The notes: a model not told the origin generated them from the sequence alone. Shown: positions 35,160 to 43,371, counted from the stretch's first letter. The stretch is DNA of 64,000 nt from CAVTUU01 sp045804965 (GCA_045804965.1 JBJMMD010000035.1:1-64000), one strand, 5' to 3'. A program made the numbers and translations.

Positions 35160-35663
35160 ATGAACACAAGCCTGTCTCTGTCGATGCCGGCTTACCTCCA
35201 CGTCTTTACTTATCTCTGCGAGACCGATCACGAGTTCATCGGCGGCGGGTTCGGCGAGATGCCCGCGGACTGCCACTATCAGGGTGACATCACCATCCAA
35301 GCGACCGACTCAACCGGCACGGTCGTGGCCGAATGCACGACGGTGATCGGCGGATGCAGCTTAGCGCTTCCGTATAGCACGACGATCACGGTAACGGAAG
35401 ATGTCTCGACCGTGCCCGCCGGGTATGCTCCTCCCAGAAATCCCATCGTCGTCGCCTCGCCGCCAGCGCCAATCGCGGGTGACTGGATCAAGGAGTTCAT
35501 CAACGTCCGCGGCGGCGTGACCTTGCCGAGCACCGGCGCCGGGAGCATTGCGAGCGCCGATCAGCACCGCGGCCTTAGCGCGGCCGCGATCGTGGCATTC
35601 CTGTTTTGCGCGGTGGCCTTTGCGCTCCGGCTTCGGGCTATTCGGCCGGCGGGAGCGCGCTGA
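35160..35663 (+). CDS. Short LPSTG-anchored surface protein, probably 5'-truncated
   Basis: 167 aa (159 if started at MPAYLHVFTYLCETD). It has one Cys-containing beta domain of the kind repeated in the surface protein at 52058 (compare IKVHAFLCSG there with LHVFTYLCET here), a short Pro-rich linker, and the C-terminal sorting signal LPSTGAG, a hydrophobic helix and Arg-rich end. No signal peptide precedes the domain, which would prevent export. It is therefore likely the surviving 3' end of a longer surface-protein gene, cut at the repeat just upstream. Confidence 0.6.
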   Translation: MNTSLSLSMPAYLHVFTYLCETDHEFIGGGFGEMPADCHYQGDITIQATDSTGTVVAECTTVIGGCSLALPYSTTITVTEDVSTVPAGYAPPRNPIVVASPPAPIAGDWIKEFINVRGGVTLPSTGAGSIASADQHRGLSAAAIVAFLFCAVAFALRLRAIRPAGAR

Positions 35664-35841
35664 AGGATGGGCCGGTGTTCGGCGGTACGATCATGTCGTG
35701 CTTTTCCATCACCGGCGCCGCGGCCTTCCCCAGAGGAATTACACGACCTGCTCCCGGTTTCAGGGTCACGTGATGACCGGCGGGCGCGACAGAAGCATCG
35801 AGGCTGGACATCATTTCCTCCAGATTTCGTCCGGATCCCAT
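35638..35841 (-). CDS. Possible small protein (low confidence)
   Basis: 67 codons from ATG at 35841; GGAGG lies before internal Met-Met, so MMSSLDASVAPAGHHVTLKP is the more likely start. It is basic and Pro-rich, with AAPVMEKHDMIVPPNTGPS. Its end overlaps the opposite-strand surface-protein gene by 26 bases. No family recognised. It could be another remnant in this degraded stretch. Confidence 0.3.
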   Translation of the reverse strand: MGSGRNLEEMMSSLDASVAPAGHHVTLKPGAGRVIPLGKAAAPVMEKHDMIVPPNTGPSFSALPPAE

Positions 35842-35894
35842 GTCGATTGGTAGGTCGCCGTGCCCAGGATAGCGTACAGGGAGGAGGTGTTCGG

Positions 35895-36488
35895 CTAGGC
35901 GATTGGTTTCTCGAAGAGCATCATGGCCTCGTGGCCGACCTCGACGGTTTCGAACGGGATGAAACCGGCGCGTTCGTAGTAGGCGCAGAGCGAGCGATTG
36001 CCGGCGGTGCAGTCGAGGCGGAGGAAGCGCCGTCCCGATCTGCGCGCCTCGTCCGCGACCCAATCGAGGAATTGGCGGCCGATTCCCTGACCGGCATAGG
36101 CGCGCAGCACGGCGAGCGAATGGATGTAGAGCGCATCGCCGTCGTCGCTTTTGCCCCCTCTGGCGCTGTGCACCACCTCCCTCTCTCTGACTCTCCCCCA
36201 ACCTGGGGGAGAGGACCGTCCCCGCTGGGGGGAGTCTCCCCAGAAAAGCGGATCGGACTGAAGCAGGCGCGCCACCGCGACGGAATGCGTCTGCAGGCGG
36301 GCGATATAGAACTCGCCGGCGACGATCTTCGGTTCGATCCAGGCGCGGTCGAACGAACGCGTCCACTGCGGGATACCCCGGCTCCGCAGCCAGCGTTGCG
36401 CGTCTTCGAGGATCGCGGCGATTTCCAGCCATTCCGCCGGCGTCGCTTGCGTGATAGTCAGATGCTGGTTGGGTTCGTCAACAGGCAC
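35895..36488 (-). CDS. GNAT N-acetyltransferase with an in-frame repeat insertion
   Basis: 197 aa from GTG at 36488, 16 bases after the CsoR stop, so probably co-transcribed. It starts LTITQATPAEWLEIAAILED. The acetyl-CoA site is RAYAGQGIGRQFLDWVADEA (a Q/RxxGxG/A match), followed by LRLDCTAGNRSLCAYYERAG, the usual C-terminal GNAT pattern. Between FYIARLQTHSVAVARLLQSD and ALYIHSLAVL an Arg/Gly/Ser-rich segment of about 30 residues is encoded by an intergenic-type repeat (36171-36242). Without it the length would be typical. The substrate is unknown. Confidence 0.82.
   Translation of the reverse strand: MPVDEPNQHLTITQATPAEWLEIAAILEDAQRWLRSRGIPQWTRSFDRAWIEPKIVAGEFYIARLQTHSVAVARLLQSDPLFWGDSPQRGRSSPPGWGRVREREVVHSARGGKSDDGDALYIHSLAVLRAYAGQGIGRQFLDWVADEARRSGRRFLRLDCTAGNRSLCAYYERAGFIPFETVEVGHEAMMLFEKPIA
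36171..36242. repeat. Family-2 repeat inside the GNAT gene
   Basis: CTCCCTCTCTCTGACTCTCC, then CCCAACCTGGGGGAGAGGAC and CCCGCTGGGGGGAGTCTCCC. It is the same kind of CTCTCCC hairpin element found between genes elsewhere. Here it is translated in frame. Confidence 0.75.
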
Positions 36489-36504
36489 GTGGAAGCGAGA
36501 ACGC

Positions 36505-36837
36505 CTAGCTGACGCTGCGGTTGAAGCGTTCGATGGCGGCCATGAGCTCGGCGAGGGCGGCTTCCCGTTCCTCCGGGGCGGCGTTGACGACGCAGCCGCG
36601 GATGTGGTCCTCAAGGACGAGGAGACCGGTCGCCCGGGCGCCGGCGATGATCGCGGAGAGCTGGGTCAGGATGTCGAGGCAATACTTGTCGTCCTCGACC
36701 ATCTTCGCCACGCCCCGCACCTGCCCTTCGATTCGGCGCAGGCGCGTCAGGATCTTCGTCTTGTCGTGCGCGTACGAGGTCGACCGGCGGTCGCTCGTCT
36801 CGATGGTTGATTCGATGATCTCAAGCTGCTCATTCAT
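36505..36837 (-). CDS. csoR: CsoR-type metal-sensing repressor
   Basis: 110 aa from the Met of MNEQLEIIESTIETSDRRST. It has the all-helical CsoR/RcnR fold: KTKILTRLRRIEGQVRGVAK (DNA-contacting helix), Cys in DDKYCLDILTQL, and His and Cys in LEDHIRGCVV. The Cys-His-Cys set is that of Cu(I)-sensing CsoR. An ATACCC(5)GGGTAT operator lies 10 bases upstream of the start. It lies downstream of the metal ATPase and a small membrane protein and upstream of the GNAT gene, so it probably regulates this group and itself. The copy at 32729 is a dead duplicate of its end. Confidence 0.88.
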   Translation of the reverse strand: MNEQLEIIESTIETSDRRSTSYAHDKTKILTRLRRIEGQVRGVAKMVEDDKYCLDILTQLSAIIAGARATGLLVLEDHIRGCVVNAAPEEREAALAELMAAIERFNRSVS

Positions 36838-36846
36838 AGCAACACT

Positions 36847-36863
36847 ATACCCCGCACGGGTAT
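36847..36863. promoter_or_regulatory. CsoR operator
   Basis: ATACCCCGCACGGGTAT: ATACCC and GGGTAT around five bases, matching the known CsoR box layout. It covers the region just before the csoR start, so autoregulation is expected. Confidence 0.7.
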
Positions 36864-36909
36864 GTTGCGGCAATGAAAGCTTGGACAATCTACGCGCTTG
36901 ACGGTGACA

Positions 36910-37215
36910 TCAATCCCGACTGAGCGCGATAAGCATGAACCCGTCATAAACCATCCACAAAGAGATAACTAGGATGACGAGCCCTCGGGTTACTCGGGAG
37001 TTTGTGCGTTGCCAAACAACCCACGCCATTCCATAGGTTAGAAGCGAACCAACGTACCAACCGACGATGCTGTCGCTATTGCGTTCGCGTATCCCGTGCG
37101 CAAGAACCATGAGGATTAGCGGCATCACGGTCGCAGGGATCAGGATCGTGTGGTCGCCGAAGCGATTGCTCCAGCCCGCGCCATGCCGTTTGTAGATGTC
37201 TTGGATATGCTCCAT
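36910..37215 (-). CDS. Small integral membrane protein
   Basis: 101 aa from the Met of MEHIQDIYKRHGAGWSNRFG; GGGAG precedes it. Three hydrophobic helices: TILIPATVMPLILMVLAHGI, SIVGWYVGSLLTYGMAWVVW and GLVILVISLWMVYDGFMLIA. The family is not recognised. It lies between the P-type ATPase and csoR on the same strand, 60-70 bases from each, so a role in metal handling is possible but not shown. Confidence 0.7.
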   Translation of the reverse strand: MEHIQDIYKRHGAGWSNRFGDHTILIPATVMPLILMVLAHGIRERNSDSIVGWYVGSLLTYGMAWVVWQRTNSRVTRGLVILVISLWMVYDGFMLIALSRD

Positions 37216-37278
37216 GCGGATACTCCCGACTGCCGCAGGGTTCGTACAGGAGCATAAACTTCGGTCCAATTTACTCCA

Positions 37279-39276
37279 TTAATCCCGTGTCCGTAGCAAC
37301 CGCAGGCCGTTGGTGACGACGATGATGGTGCTGCCTTCGTGCCCGACCACGCCGAGCGGGAGGGGGATGCCGATGGTGAGGGCGGCGGTGACGAGGACGA
37401 CGATAACCGAGAGGGAGAAGGCGAGGTTCTGAATGATCGTCCGCCGCGTGCGCCGGCTGAGGGAGATCGCGTAGGGCAACTTCGAAAGGTCGTCGGCCAT
37501 CAACACGACATCGGCCGTTTCGAGGGCGACATCGGTGCCGGCGGCGCCCATCGCGATTCCGATCGTCGCGGTCGCCAGTGCCGGCGCGTCATTCACCCCG
37601 TCGCCGACCATCGCTACCGAACCGCTCTGCATGAGCTCGCGGATCGTGTCGAGCTTCTCCTCAGGCAGGAGATCGGCCTGAATCTCGTCGATGCCGACCT
37701 GGGCCGCGATCGCGGTGGCAACGCGATGGTTGTCGCCGGTCAGCATCACCGTGCGCTCGATGCCGAGACGCTTGAGCTCGCCCACCGCCGCGGCCGCCTG
37801 CGGCCGGATGGTGTCGGCGACCGCGATCACGCCGCGGACGCCACAGCGGTGGGCGATGAAGATCGCCGAGCACCCGCTCGCCCGCAGGTGCTCGATCGCG
37901 GCCATCGCCGCGAGGTCGGTTTTCACGCCGAGTTCCTCGAGGAGCATCTCGTTGCCGATGATCATCTCGTCGCCATCGACGCGGGCGACGACACCCTTGC
38001 CGGGGTGGGCTTGGAAATCGGCCGGTTCGCTCAGGATCAATCCCTGCTCGCCGGCGGCAAGCACCACCGCCTCGGCGATGTGGTGCTCAGAGAGGCGCTC
38101 GGCGCTCGCTGTGAGCCGGAGCAGCTCCTGTTCATCCGTTCCGTTCAGCGCGACCACGGACGTCACCCGCGGCCGGCCTTCGGTCAAGGTTCCGGTCTTA
38201 TCGAAGGCGACGGTTTGGACTGTGCCCGCGTTCTCGAGATGATTCGACCCCTTGAACAGGATGCCGTGCCGGGCCGCGTTGGCAAGTGCGGAGAGGGTCG
38301 AGGCCGGCGTCGAGATCACGAGCGCGCAGGGCGAGGCGACGACGAGCAGCGTCATCGCCCGGTAGAAGGAATCGTGCAGGCTGGTATTGGCGACGAGAGG
38401 CGGCAGGATGGCGACGAGAGCTGAGGCGAGGATGACGCCGATCGCATACTTCCCCTCGAAGGCATCGGTGAAGCGCTGGGTTTGACTTTTCTGCTCCCGC
38501 GCTTCTTCGACAATCGCGATGATCCGCGACAGCGTGCTCTCCCGCGCGAGCTTGGTCACCTGCACGTGGAGGGCGCCGTTGCCATTAATCGTGCCGGCGA
38601 AGACGTGGGCCCCGGTTCGCTTCGCGACCGGCATCGACTCGCCAGTGATTGCCGCCTGGTCGACCGTCGATTCGCCGATGGTCACGACGCCATCAACCGC
38701 GATCCGCTCTCCCGGCCGCACCAGCACGACATCGGTCAACGTCAGCTCTTCGACCGGGATGATCGCCTCGCCGCCGGGCGCGCCCGGGCGGATGACCGTT
38801 GCCACATCAGGGCTCAAATCCATCAGCGCCTTGACCGCACGTTGGGTCCGGCCGAGGGCGAAATGCTCGAGCGCGTTCGAGGTCGAGAAGAGCCCGAGGA
38901 GGACGGCGCCCTCAACCCAGGCATTGACACACGCCGCCCCGATCGCCGCGGTCACCATCAGGAGGTCGACATTGACCTGCCCCAGGAACAGATCGCGAAC
39001 GGCCACGATGGTGGCGAAGGTGCCGCCGGCGAGATAGGCCGCGACGTAGAGACCGACCACCACGTTATGCGGCGCCGAGGTGGCGTGATCGAGGGTGAAG
39101 GCGAGGGCGAGCAGGGTCCAGCACGAGACCGCGGCGACGACCAGGCGCCAGCGCAGCCACCACCCCTCGCCACTCTCTTCCGTGCCGAGCCCCGTGATTC
39201 GCGTCGGCTCGGTGAGTGCGGAGAGGTCGCGGGCCATGGGGACGGGCGGGGCGAGTTTTGCTTCCTGTATGGCCAT
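37279..39276 (-). CDS. P1B-type heavy-metal translocating ATPase
   Basis: 665 aa. ATP-driven export of soft metal ions across the membrane. It lacks the N-terminal HMA metal-binding domain and starts with a Pro-rich leader. The actuator loop has ITGESMPV. Transmembrane metal site VVASPCALVISTP (SPC) is at about residue 313, phosphorylation site DKTGTLT at about 359, the nucleotide domain has SEHHIAEAV (HP-type), and the hinge is MVGDGVNDAPALA. The final helix has GVVGHEGSTIIVVTNGLRLL, which resembles the Zn/Cd/Co or PfeT-like branch more than Cu pumps, whereas the linked CsoR looks like a copper sensor. Metal specificity is therefore open. Confidence 0.94.
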   Translation of the reverse strand: MAIQEAKLAPPVPMARDLSALTEPTRITGLGTEESGEGWWLRWRLVVAAVSCWTLLALAFTLDHATSAPHNVVVGLYVAAYLAGGTFATIVAVRDLFLGQVNVDLLMVTAAIGAACVNAWVEGAVLLGLFSTSNALEHFALGRTQRAVKALMDLSPDVATVIRPGAPGGEAIIPVEELTLTDVVLVRPGERIAVDGVVTIGESTVDQAAITGESMPVAKRTGAHVFAGTINGNGALHVQVTKLARESTLSRIIAIVEEAREQKSQTQRFTDAFEGKYAIGVILASALVAILPPLVANTSLHDSFYRAMTLLVVASPCALVISTPASTLSALANAARHGILFKGSNHLENAGTVQTVAFDKTGTLTEGRPRVTSVVALNGTDEQELLRLTASAERLSEHHIAEAVVLAAGEQGLILSEPADFQAHPGKGVVARVDGDEMIIGNEMLLEELGVKTDLAAMAAIEHLRASGCSAIFIAHRCGVRGVIAVADTIRPQAAAAVGELKRLGIERTVMLTGDNHRVATAIAAQVGIDEIQADLLPEEKLDTIRELMQSGSVAMVGDGVNDAPALATATIGIAMGAAGTDVALETADVVLMADDLSKLPYAISLSRRTRRTIIQNLAFSLSVIVVLVTAALTIGIPLPLGVVGHEGSTIIVVTNGLRLLRTRD

Positions 39277-39339
39277 TCGCGTTTCCCCCGCGTGGCGGAT
39301 GCTAAATCGTCGCGGGGCTTGATATCTGATGAGCCAGAT

Positions 39340-39670
39340 CGGAATTACTTCTTACATATGATGATACCATATCGCGCTATTACTTCATTGTTGACAAGAA
39401 AACTGACTAAATTGGTCAGAATTAATGATTTGGTCAGCCCTGTCATCGAGTCAAGGCTGAGCCGCGGAATGTGGATAACTTCCGCCTTTCCGGGGATAAC
39501 CGGCCTCGCTTGTGGAAAACCCTGCGGAAAATCTGAGGCTCACCGGGGAAAGCTGGTGGCCAGATTGCGGAGAGCCAACACCTTGTGCGTGGATTGTCAC
39601 AGCGCTCGGTGGGTGCGAGGATCGCCGGCGTTGTGGTTATGTGGAGAGATTATCCACACCCCGTCCCGGC
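39340..39670. other. Candidate replication origin: AT-rich block plus DnaA-box cluster
   Basis: Gene-free region (39277-39881). An AT-rich block (about 39340-39435, with ATATGATGATACCATAT and AATTAATGATTT) adjoins DnaA-box matches: TTATCCACA on the minus strand at 39470-39478, TTTTCCACA on the minus strand at 39511-39519, and TTATCCACA on the plus strand at 39650-39658. Weaker sites are TTATCCCCG (39492) and TTATCCCGA (about 39703). There is no dnaA, dnaN or parAB nearby. It could be oriC, a secondary-replicon origin, or a DnaA-titrating/regulatory locus. Confidence 0.5.
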
Positions 39671-39881
39671 GAAAACTGCCGTGGTGGCGGGCGTTTTCGG
39701 TGGTTATCCCGATCTTCCCCACCACGACGACGACAACTGTTTCTCTCTCCTTATCAATAAACATAGAACGGGAGAAACGGGAATCCGGATAGTGGACAAC
39801 AGCGTGTGCCAAACGATCGAGCGGGGATGAGGATGTGATGGGCGATGAGGTGCGGAAGCTAAATGGACCACGACCAGAGCT

Positions 39882-40133
39882 TCATTGTGCGCCGGCGAGA
39901 ACCCGAGGCGTCGGCACGGGATGGCCGAGCTGGCGCGACCCGTAAATCCAATGAGCGGCAACTTCAACGACCTTTTCTGCAGCTTCGGCCGGAGAATTTC
40001 CGTGCGTGACAGCACCTGGCAGTTCCGGCACGCGAGCGATAGAGACTTGGTCTTCATCAGACCAGTGAATCACGATCTCGTACCGGCTCGCTTCCGCGAG
40101 TTCCTCGTCAGTGTAGTTCGATTTTTTCCTCAT
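39882..40133 (-). CDS. hicB: HicB-family antitoxin
   Basis: 83 aa. It has the compact HicB fold: YEIVIHWSDEDQVSIARVPE then LPGAVTHGNSPAEAAEKVVE, then a short tail with GHPVPTP. The Lys/Arg-rich start (MRKKSNYTDEELAEASR) is longer than usual. It follows hicA on the same strand by 34 bases, the common hicAB order. It should neutralise HicA and repress the operon. Confidence 0.85.
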   Translation of the reverse strand: MRKKSNYTDEELAEASRYEIVIHWSDEDQVSIARVPELPGAVTHGNSPAEAAEKVVEVAAHWIYGSRQLGHPVPTPRVLAGAQ

Positions 40134-40167
40134 AAGGTCGGCTCACTTTCGCGCGTCGTGGCAAATT

Positions 40168-40359
40168 CTAGGACTCGCCACGGGACTTCTTGACTGCTTC
40201 CCGGACTTGCTTCTCTTGGTAATGCTTTGCATCATCGCCTGGTCGCCCATCGAGCGTTACCGTAATGTCCTCTCGATCCTTGAAATGAGACATTTCGTGG
40301 TCGCCTTCACCTCCACCTGGCACAATGGTAAACCCCGCATCTCGCAAGTCCCGAATCAA
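40168..40359 (-). CDS. hicA: HicA-family mRNA interferase toxin, start uncertain
   Basis: 63 aa as read from a TTG codon. It has IRDLRDAGFTIVPGGGEGDH and MSHFKDREDITVTLDG. The core order (helix, AGF.....GG..GDH.M.H) fits the HicA double-stranded-RNA-binding-like fold, with His in the GDHEMSH segment as the likely catalytic residue. HicA usually has a few more residues before IRDL. An in-frame stop lies a few codons upstream, so the N-terminus is either short or slightly damaged. Confidence 0.7.
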   Translation of the reverse strand: MIRDLRDAGFTIVPGGGEGDHEMSHFKDREDITVTLDGRPGDDAKHYQEKQVREAVKKSRGES

Positions 40360-40661
40360 CGCATGAATCTACCGCAGCATGCCAGCGCCTTCACACACTG
40401 CAAATTGTTCTGCCCAGACACATTGTTCGGAGAGATCTCACGCATAGCAGGAGTCCTCACCTCGAATAAACCTCTGTAGACGTCCGATGTCAGCGCCTCG
40501 CAGGCGAGGCTATCGAGGGGCGGTTCGTAGCGGACAGCGTCGCGCAGTTCATGGCGGCACAGAGCCTCAGCGTCGCGGCCGCTCTCCTGGTCAACATCTG
40601 GCGGAGGTAGGTAGACTGGATAAGGCGATCCCGGTCTGGCTGCTGAACAATCGTTGAGGAC
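40360..40661. other. Intergenic, nothing recognised
   Basis: No gene or clear structured element seen. It contains the promoter regions of hicA and the AI-2E-family gene. Confidence 0.5.
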
Positions 40662-40667
40662 GTGGTC

Positions 40668-41831
40668 ATGCGCTCCAATCCCGGTGGGAGCTCATCGATC
40701 GGCGGCGCTCCCTTGGAGGCCGCTATTGGAGGATCCTCACGCGAGGTGACGCCGGCGGGTCTCCTGCTGATCATTCTCATTGTCTATTTCGTCATCAAGA
40801 TTTGGCTCGTCGTCGAGCTCACCCTCGTCGCGGTGCTCTACGCCACGGTGATTGAGTACCCGGTCCGGGCGATGCAGCGGCACGGTTTCTCCCGCCGCGC
40901 GGCCATTGTGTTGATCGATGTCACGCTTGTCGCCGGACTCGTACTCTCGCTGGTGCTCTTGGCGCCAGCCGCCAGCCGCGAGTTCGATCACTTTCGTCAG
41001 GAAGAGCCGGTCCGTCTGCGGACACTTGATGCCTCCTGGCAGACAAGTTCAAACCCGCTCCTACGCGGACCGGGCCGGCGCGTCGTCGAGCGCGCGATTT
41101 CCGTCATCGAGGAGCCGAGCGCGCCCCCTTCGGCGTCGGTCAGCCTCGCCACTCGTTTGCTGGCAGTCGGCGTGAGCACCCTTGTCTGCCTGACGATTGC
41201 GTTCTATTTCCTGATGGAAAAAGAGCTGCTCCGTGGGCTGCTGATGAACACGGTCAATCCGAATAGCCGCCCGCGGGTGGAGCGCATTTGGGCGGCTTCC
41301 GAGCAGTCGGTCGGAGGATGGATCCGGGTGCGGCTGTTACTCGGGCTGATTGTCGGCATCGGGTCGACAATTGTTTTTGGGCTGCTTGGCTTGCCGTACT
41401 GGCCGCTGCTGGGACTCCTTGCGGGAGTCACCGAGCCGGTCCCGATTCTCGGCCCCTGGATCGGGGGCATTCCGGCCGGCTTCCTGGCCTTGACAAAATC
41501 GTTCTGGCTGGCGCCGGTCGTAGCTGGCTTTATCCTGATCCGTCAGGCGCTCGTCGACGCGATCTTGGTGCCGCTCCTCACGAAGCAAACGGTGGGGCTT
41601 TCGCCTCTGGTCGTCTTCGTCGCGGTCTTGGCCGGCACGGAACTCTTCGGATTGCTGGGAGCGCTCCTGGCGATCCCGATCGCCGCGGTGATTCAGGTCC
41701 TGGTGACAGATTACTTTGCCTCGCGGCGCGTGGCCGATACCTCGCTGGCGCCCACCTGGAGCTGGTTGCGGCCGGCCAGGCCCTTTCCGCCCGAATCGGA
41801 GCGGACGGGCAACCAGGGGCACGACGCGTAG
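40668..41831 (+). CDS. AI-2E family (PerM/YhhT-like) membrane transporter
   Basis: 387 aa from ATG at 40668, with TTGAGGAC upstream; GTG at 40662 is equally spaced. It has the family arrangement: two N-terminal helices after a Ser/Gly-rich leader, a soluble segment (SREFDHFRQEEPVRLRTLDA), then helices with FYFLMEKELLRGLL and the hallmark GLPYWPLLGLLAGVTEPVPI, followed by LGPWIGGIPAGFLAL and a C-terminal helix pair. Members export signalling molecules or act as Na+/H+ antiporters, and the cargo here is unknown. No neighbour suggests a role. Confidence 0.88.
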   Translation: MRSNPGGSSSIGGAPLEAAIGGSSREVTPAGLLLIILIVYFVIKIWLVVELTLVAVLYATVIEYPVRAMQRHGFSRRAAIVLIDVTLVAGLVLSLVLLAPAASREFDHFRQEEPVRLRTLDASWQTSSNPLLRGPGRRVVERAISVIEEPSAPPSASVSLATRLLAVGVSTLVCLTIAFYFLMEKELLRGLLMNTVNPNSRPRVERIWAASEQSVGGWIRVRLLLGLIVGIGSTIVFGLLGLPYWPLLGLLAGVTEPVPILGPWIGGIPAGFLALTKSFWLAPVVAGFILIRQALVDAILVPLLTKQTVGLSPLVVFVAVLAGTELFGLLGALLAIPIAAVIQVLVTDYFASRRVADTSLAPTWSWLRPARPFPPESERTGNQGHDA

Positions 41832-41870
41832 GTCTCGCCCGCTGAGAAGCGACCGCCGGGCTGGAAGTGA

Positions 41871-42090
41871 CCCAGAGGGTACCCCGCTCAGACGACGAAG
41901 CCCCCTTCCGGGGGCTGAGCGCGCACGAACCGCGGTCGCCGGAGGGGCGCACGGCGTGTGCGCTCGCCGGGTGACGACGGAGGGTGCAGACGACATCCGA
42001 GCTTGCCGGCGGTCCCGGGCGTCCGGCTGTCGGGAGCTACGCCACGACGAGGCCCGAGGGTGCTCAGCCGGCTGAAGGCCGGCTTGGAGG
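41871..42090. repeat. Family-1 hairpin repeats between two genes
   Basis: CCCAGAGGGTACCCCGCTCA, ACGACGAAGCCCCCTTCCGG then GGGCTGAGCG near 41880-41922, and CAGCCGGCTGAAGGCCGGCT at about 42068-42087. The pairing is conserved although the stems differ. Confidence 0.6.
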
Positions 42091-42096
42091 TGCCTC

Positions 42097-43122
42097 TTAA
42101 TAAAACCCCGTGTACGTCCGGTGATACGGTTGCGTATCGGCCGGCAAGTGTTGGCCGGCATTCCACAGGGCACAGTCGACTTCGAAGGCACGAACCGAGC
42201 GGCCGCGGCGGGTGAGGGCCCGCCGGAGGAGTTCGCAACCCCAGATCGTGGCGGCGCGGATCTCGACCTCCGGCGGCGAACCGGCCGGGATGAGCTGCCG
42301 GCGATCGACCTTCGCGGCGAGGTCGCCGGCATAGACGAGGACGCCGTGGCGACGGAGCACCTGCGGCACCTTGTAGTCGGCAAAGGCAGTCAGGCACGCG
42401 AGATCGCCGAAGGCGCCCAACCCCTCGCCCGCGAAGGCGCCGGCGAGATCGGCGATCAGAATCTGCGCCCGCTTGTAGAAGCGGACCTCCTCGCCCTGGT
42501 AGGTCGCGACGTCATTGAACGATGGGAAGCGGGCGACGATCTCGTGAATAAGCCGGACGGCCGAGCGCTTCGCCCCGCCGATCATAACCGCGGCCGCTTC
42601 CGGTCCGTCATCCATGTCGAGCAATCCCCGGCCGAGTTCGTGGAGGTGCGCCGCCCGCAGCGGGAGGAGCGGAATCTCCGGGTACGCGAGATCGTGCGGG
42701 CGCAGGATGTGGGCGATATCGCGCACGGGCAGATCGACCTGGTAGCGCGGATCCCAGATCGGCCGGTCTTCGTCGGCCGCCCGCCGCAACGCTGCTACCA
42801 GCGCCCAATACCCGTCGTGGAGCTGGCCCTTGTATTCGACGTGCCAGCGCTGCGCGGGATCGGGATCCTCGCTCCAAAAGCAGAAATTGAGCGCATCGAG
42901 CACGAACACCCATCCCGCCGTGCGCCAAGTCCCATCCCGAAAATGGAGCGCATCCTCCCACCCCGGCACCTGCGCGTCCTCGCCGAGCAGCTCCTCCGCG
43001 ACCGCCACAACCCGCTCGCGATCGATCCGAACATCCTGCGCCCGCTCGACAACCCGCGCCGTCGATGAAAGCACCCCGAGCGGATCGCGCGTGGGATCAA
43101 ATTCGAGGGTGGGCAACGACAA
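42097..43122 (-). CDS. Queuosine 5'-phosphate N-glycosylase (Qng1, DUF2419)
   Basis: 341 aa from TTG at 43122, with GGAGG six bases upstream. The longer frame to 43167 lacks a site. DUF2419/Qng1 proteins release queuine from queuosine monophosphate so that the base can be reused for tRNA modification. Features: an N-terminal helix bundle, ALNFCFWSEDPDPAQRWHVE and YWALVAALRRAADEDRPIWD, with aromatic and acidic residues of the pocket, then FPSFNDVATYQGEEVRFYKR and a conserved YKRAQILIADL, and C-terminal CALWNAGQH. It suggests queuine scavenging. Confidence 0.88.
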   Translation of the reverse strand: MSLPTLEFDPTRDPLGVLSSTARVVERAQDVRIDRERVVAVAEELLGEDAQVPGWEDALHFRDGTWRTAGWVFVLDALNFCFWSEDPDPAQRWHVEYKGQLHDGYWALVAALRRAADEDRPIWDPRYQVDLPVRDIAHILRPHDLAYPEIPLLPLRAAHLHELGRGLLDMDDGPEAAAVMIGGAKRSAVRLIHEIVARFPSFNDVATYQGEEVRFYKRAQILIADLAGAFAGEGLGAFGDLACLTAFADYKVPQVLRRHGVLVYAGDLAAKVDRRQLIPAGSPPEVEIRAATIWGCELLRRALTRRGRSVRAFEVDCALWNAGQHLPADTQPYHRTYTGFY

Positions 43123-43371
43123 AGGGAACCTCCGTGAATGAAATAGATGGGTTACAGCAGCGTACATGCTCCCATACGAAAGCGCAGGCCAGCGACAAGT
43201 TCGCTCAAGCGGGAGTCCCCCACCGGGGCGGAAACTACCGGCGGTTTCGAGCCTCTAACCGTCACAAACGGTTGCGCACTCTCGTCTGAGTAGTGAGCGG
43301 TCCATAGCGAAGTCCTTCAGCGTGTGCAATTGACCCTTCCGCACTTTCTAGAACCCGGGAGAAGCGGCGAG

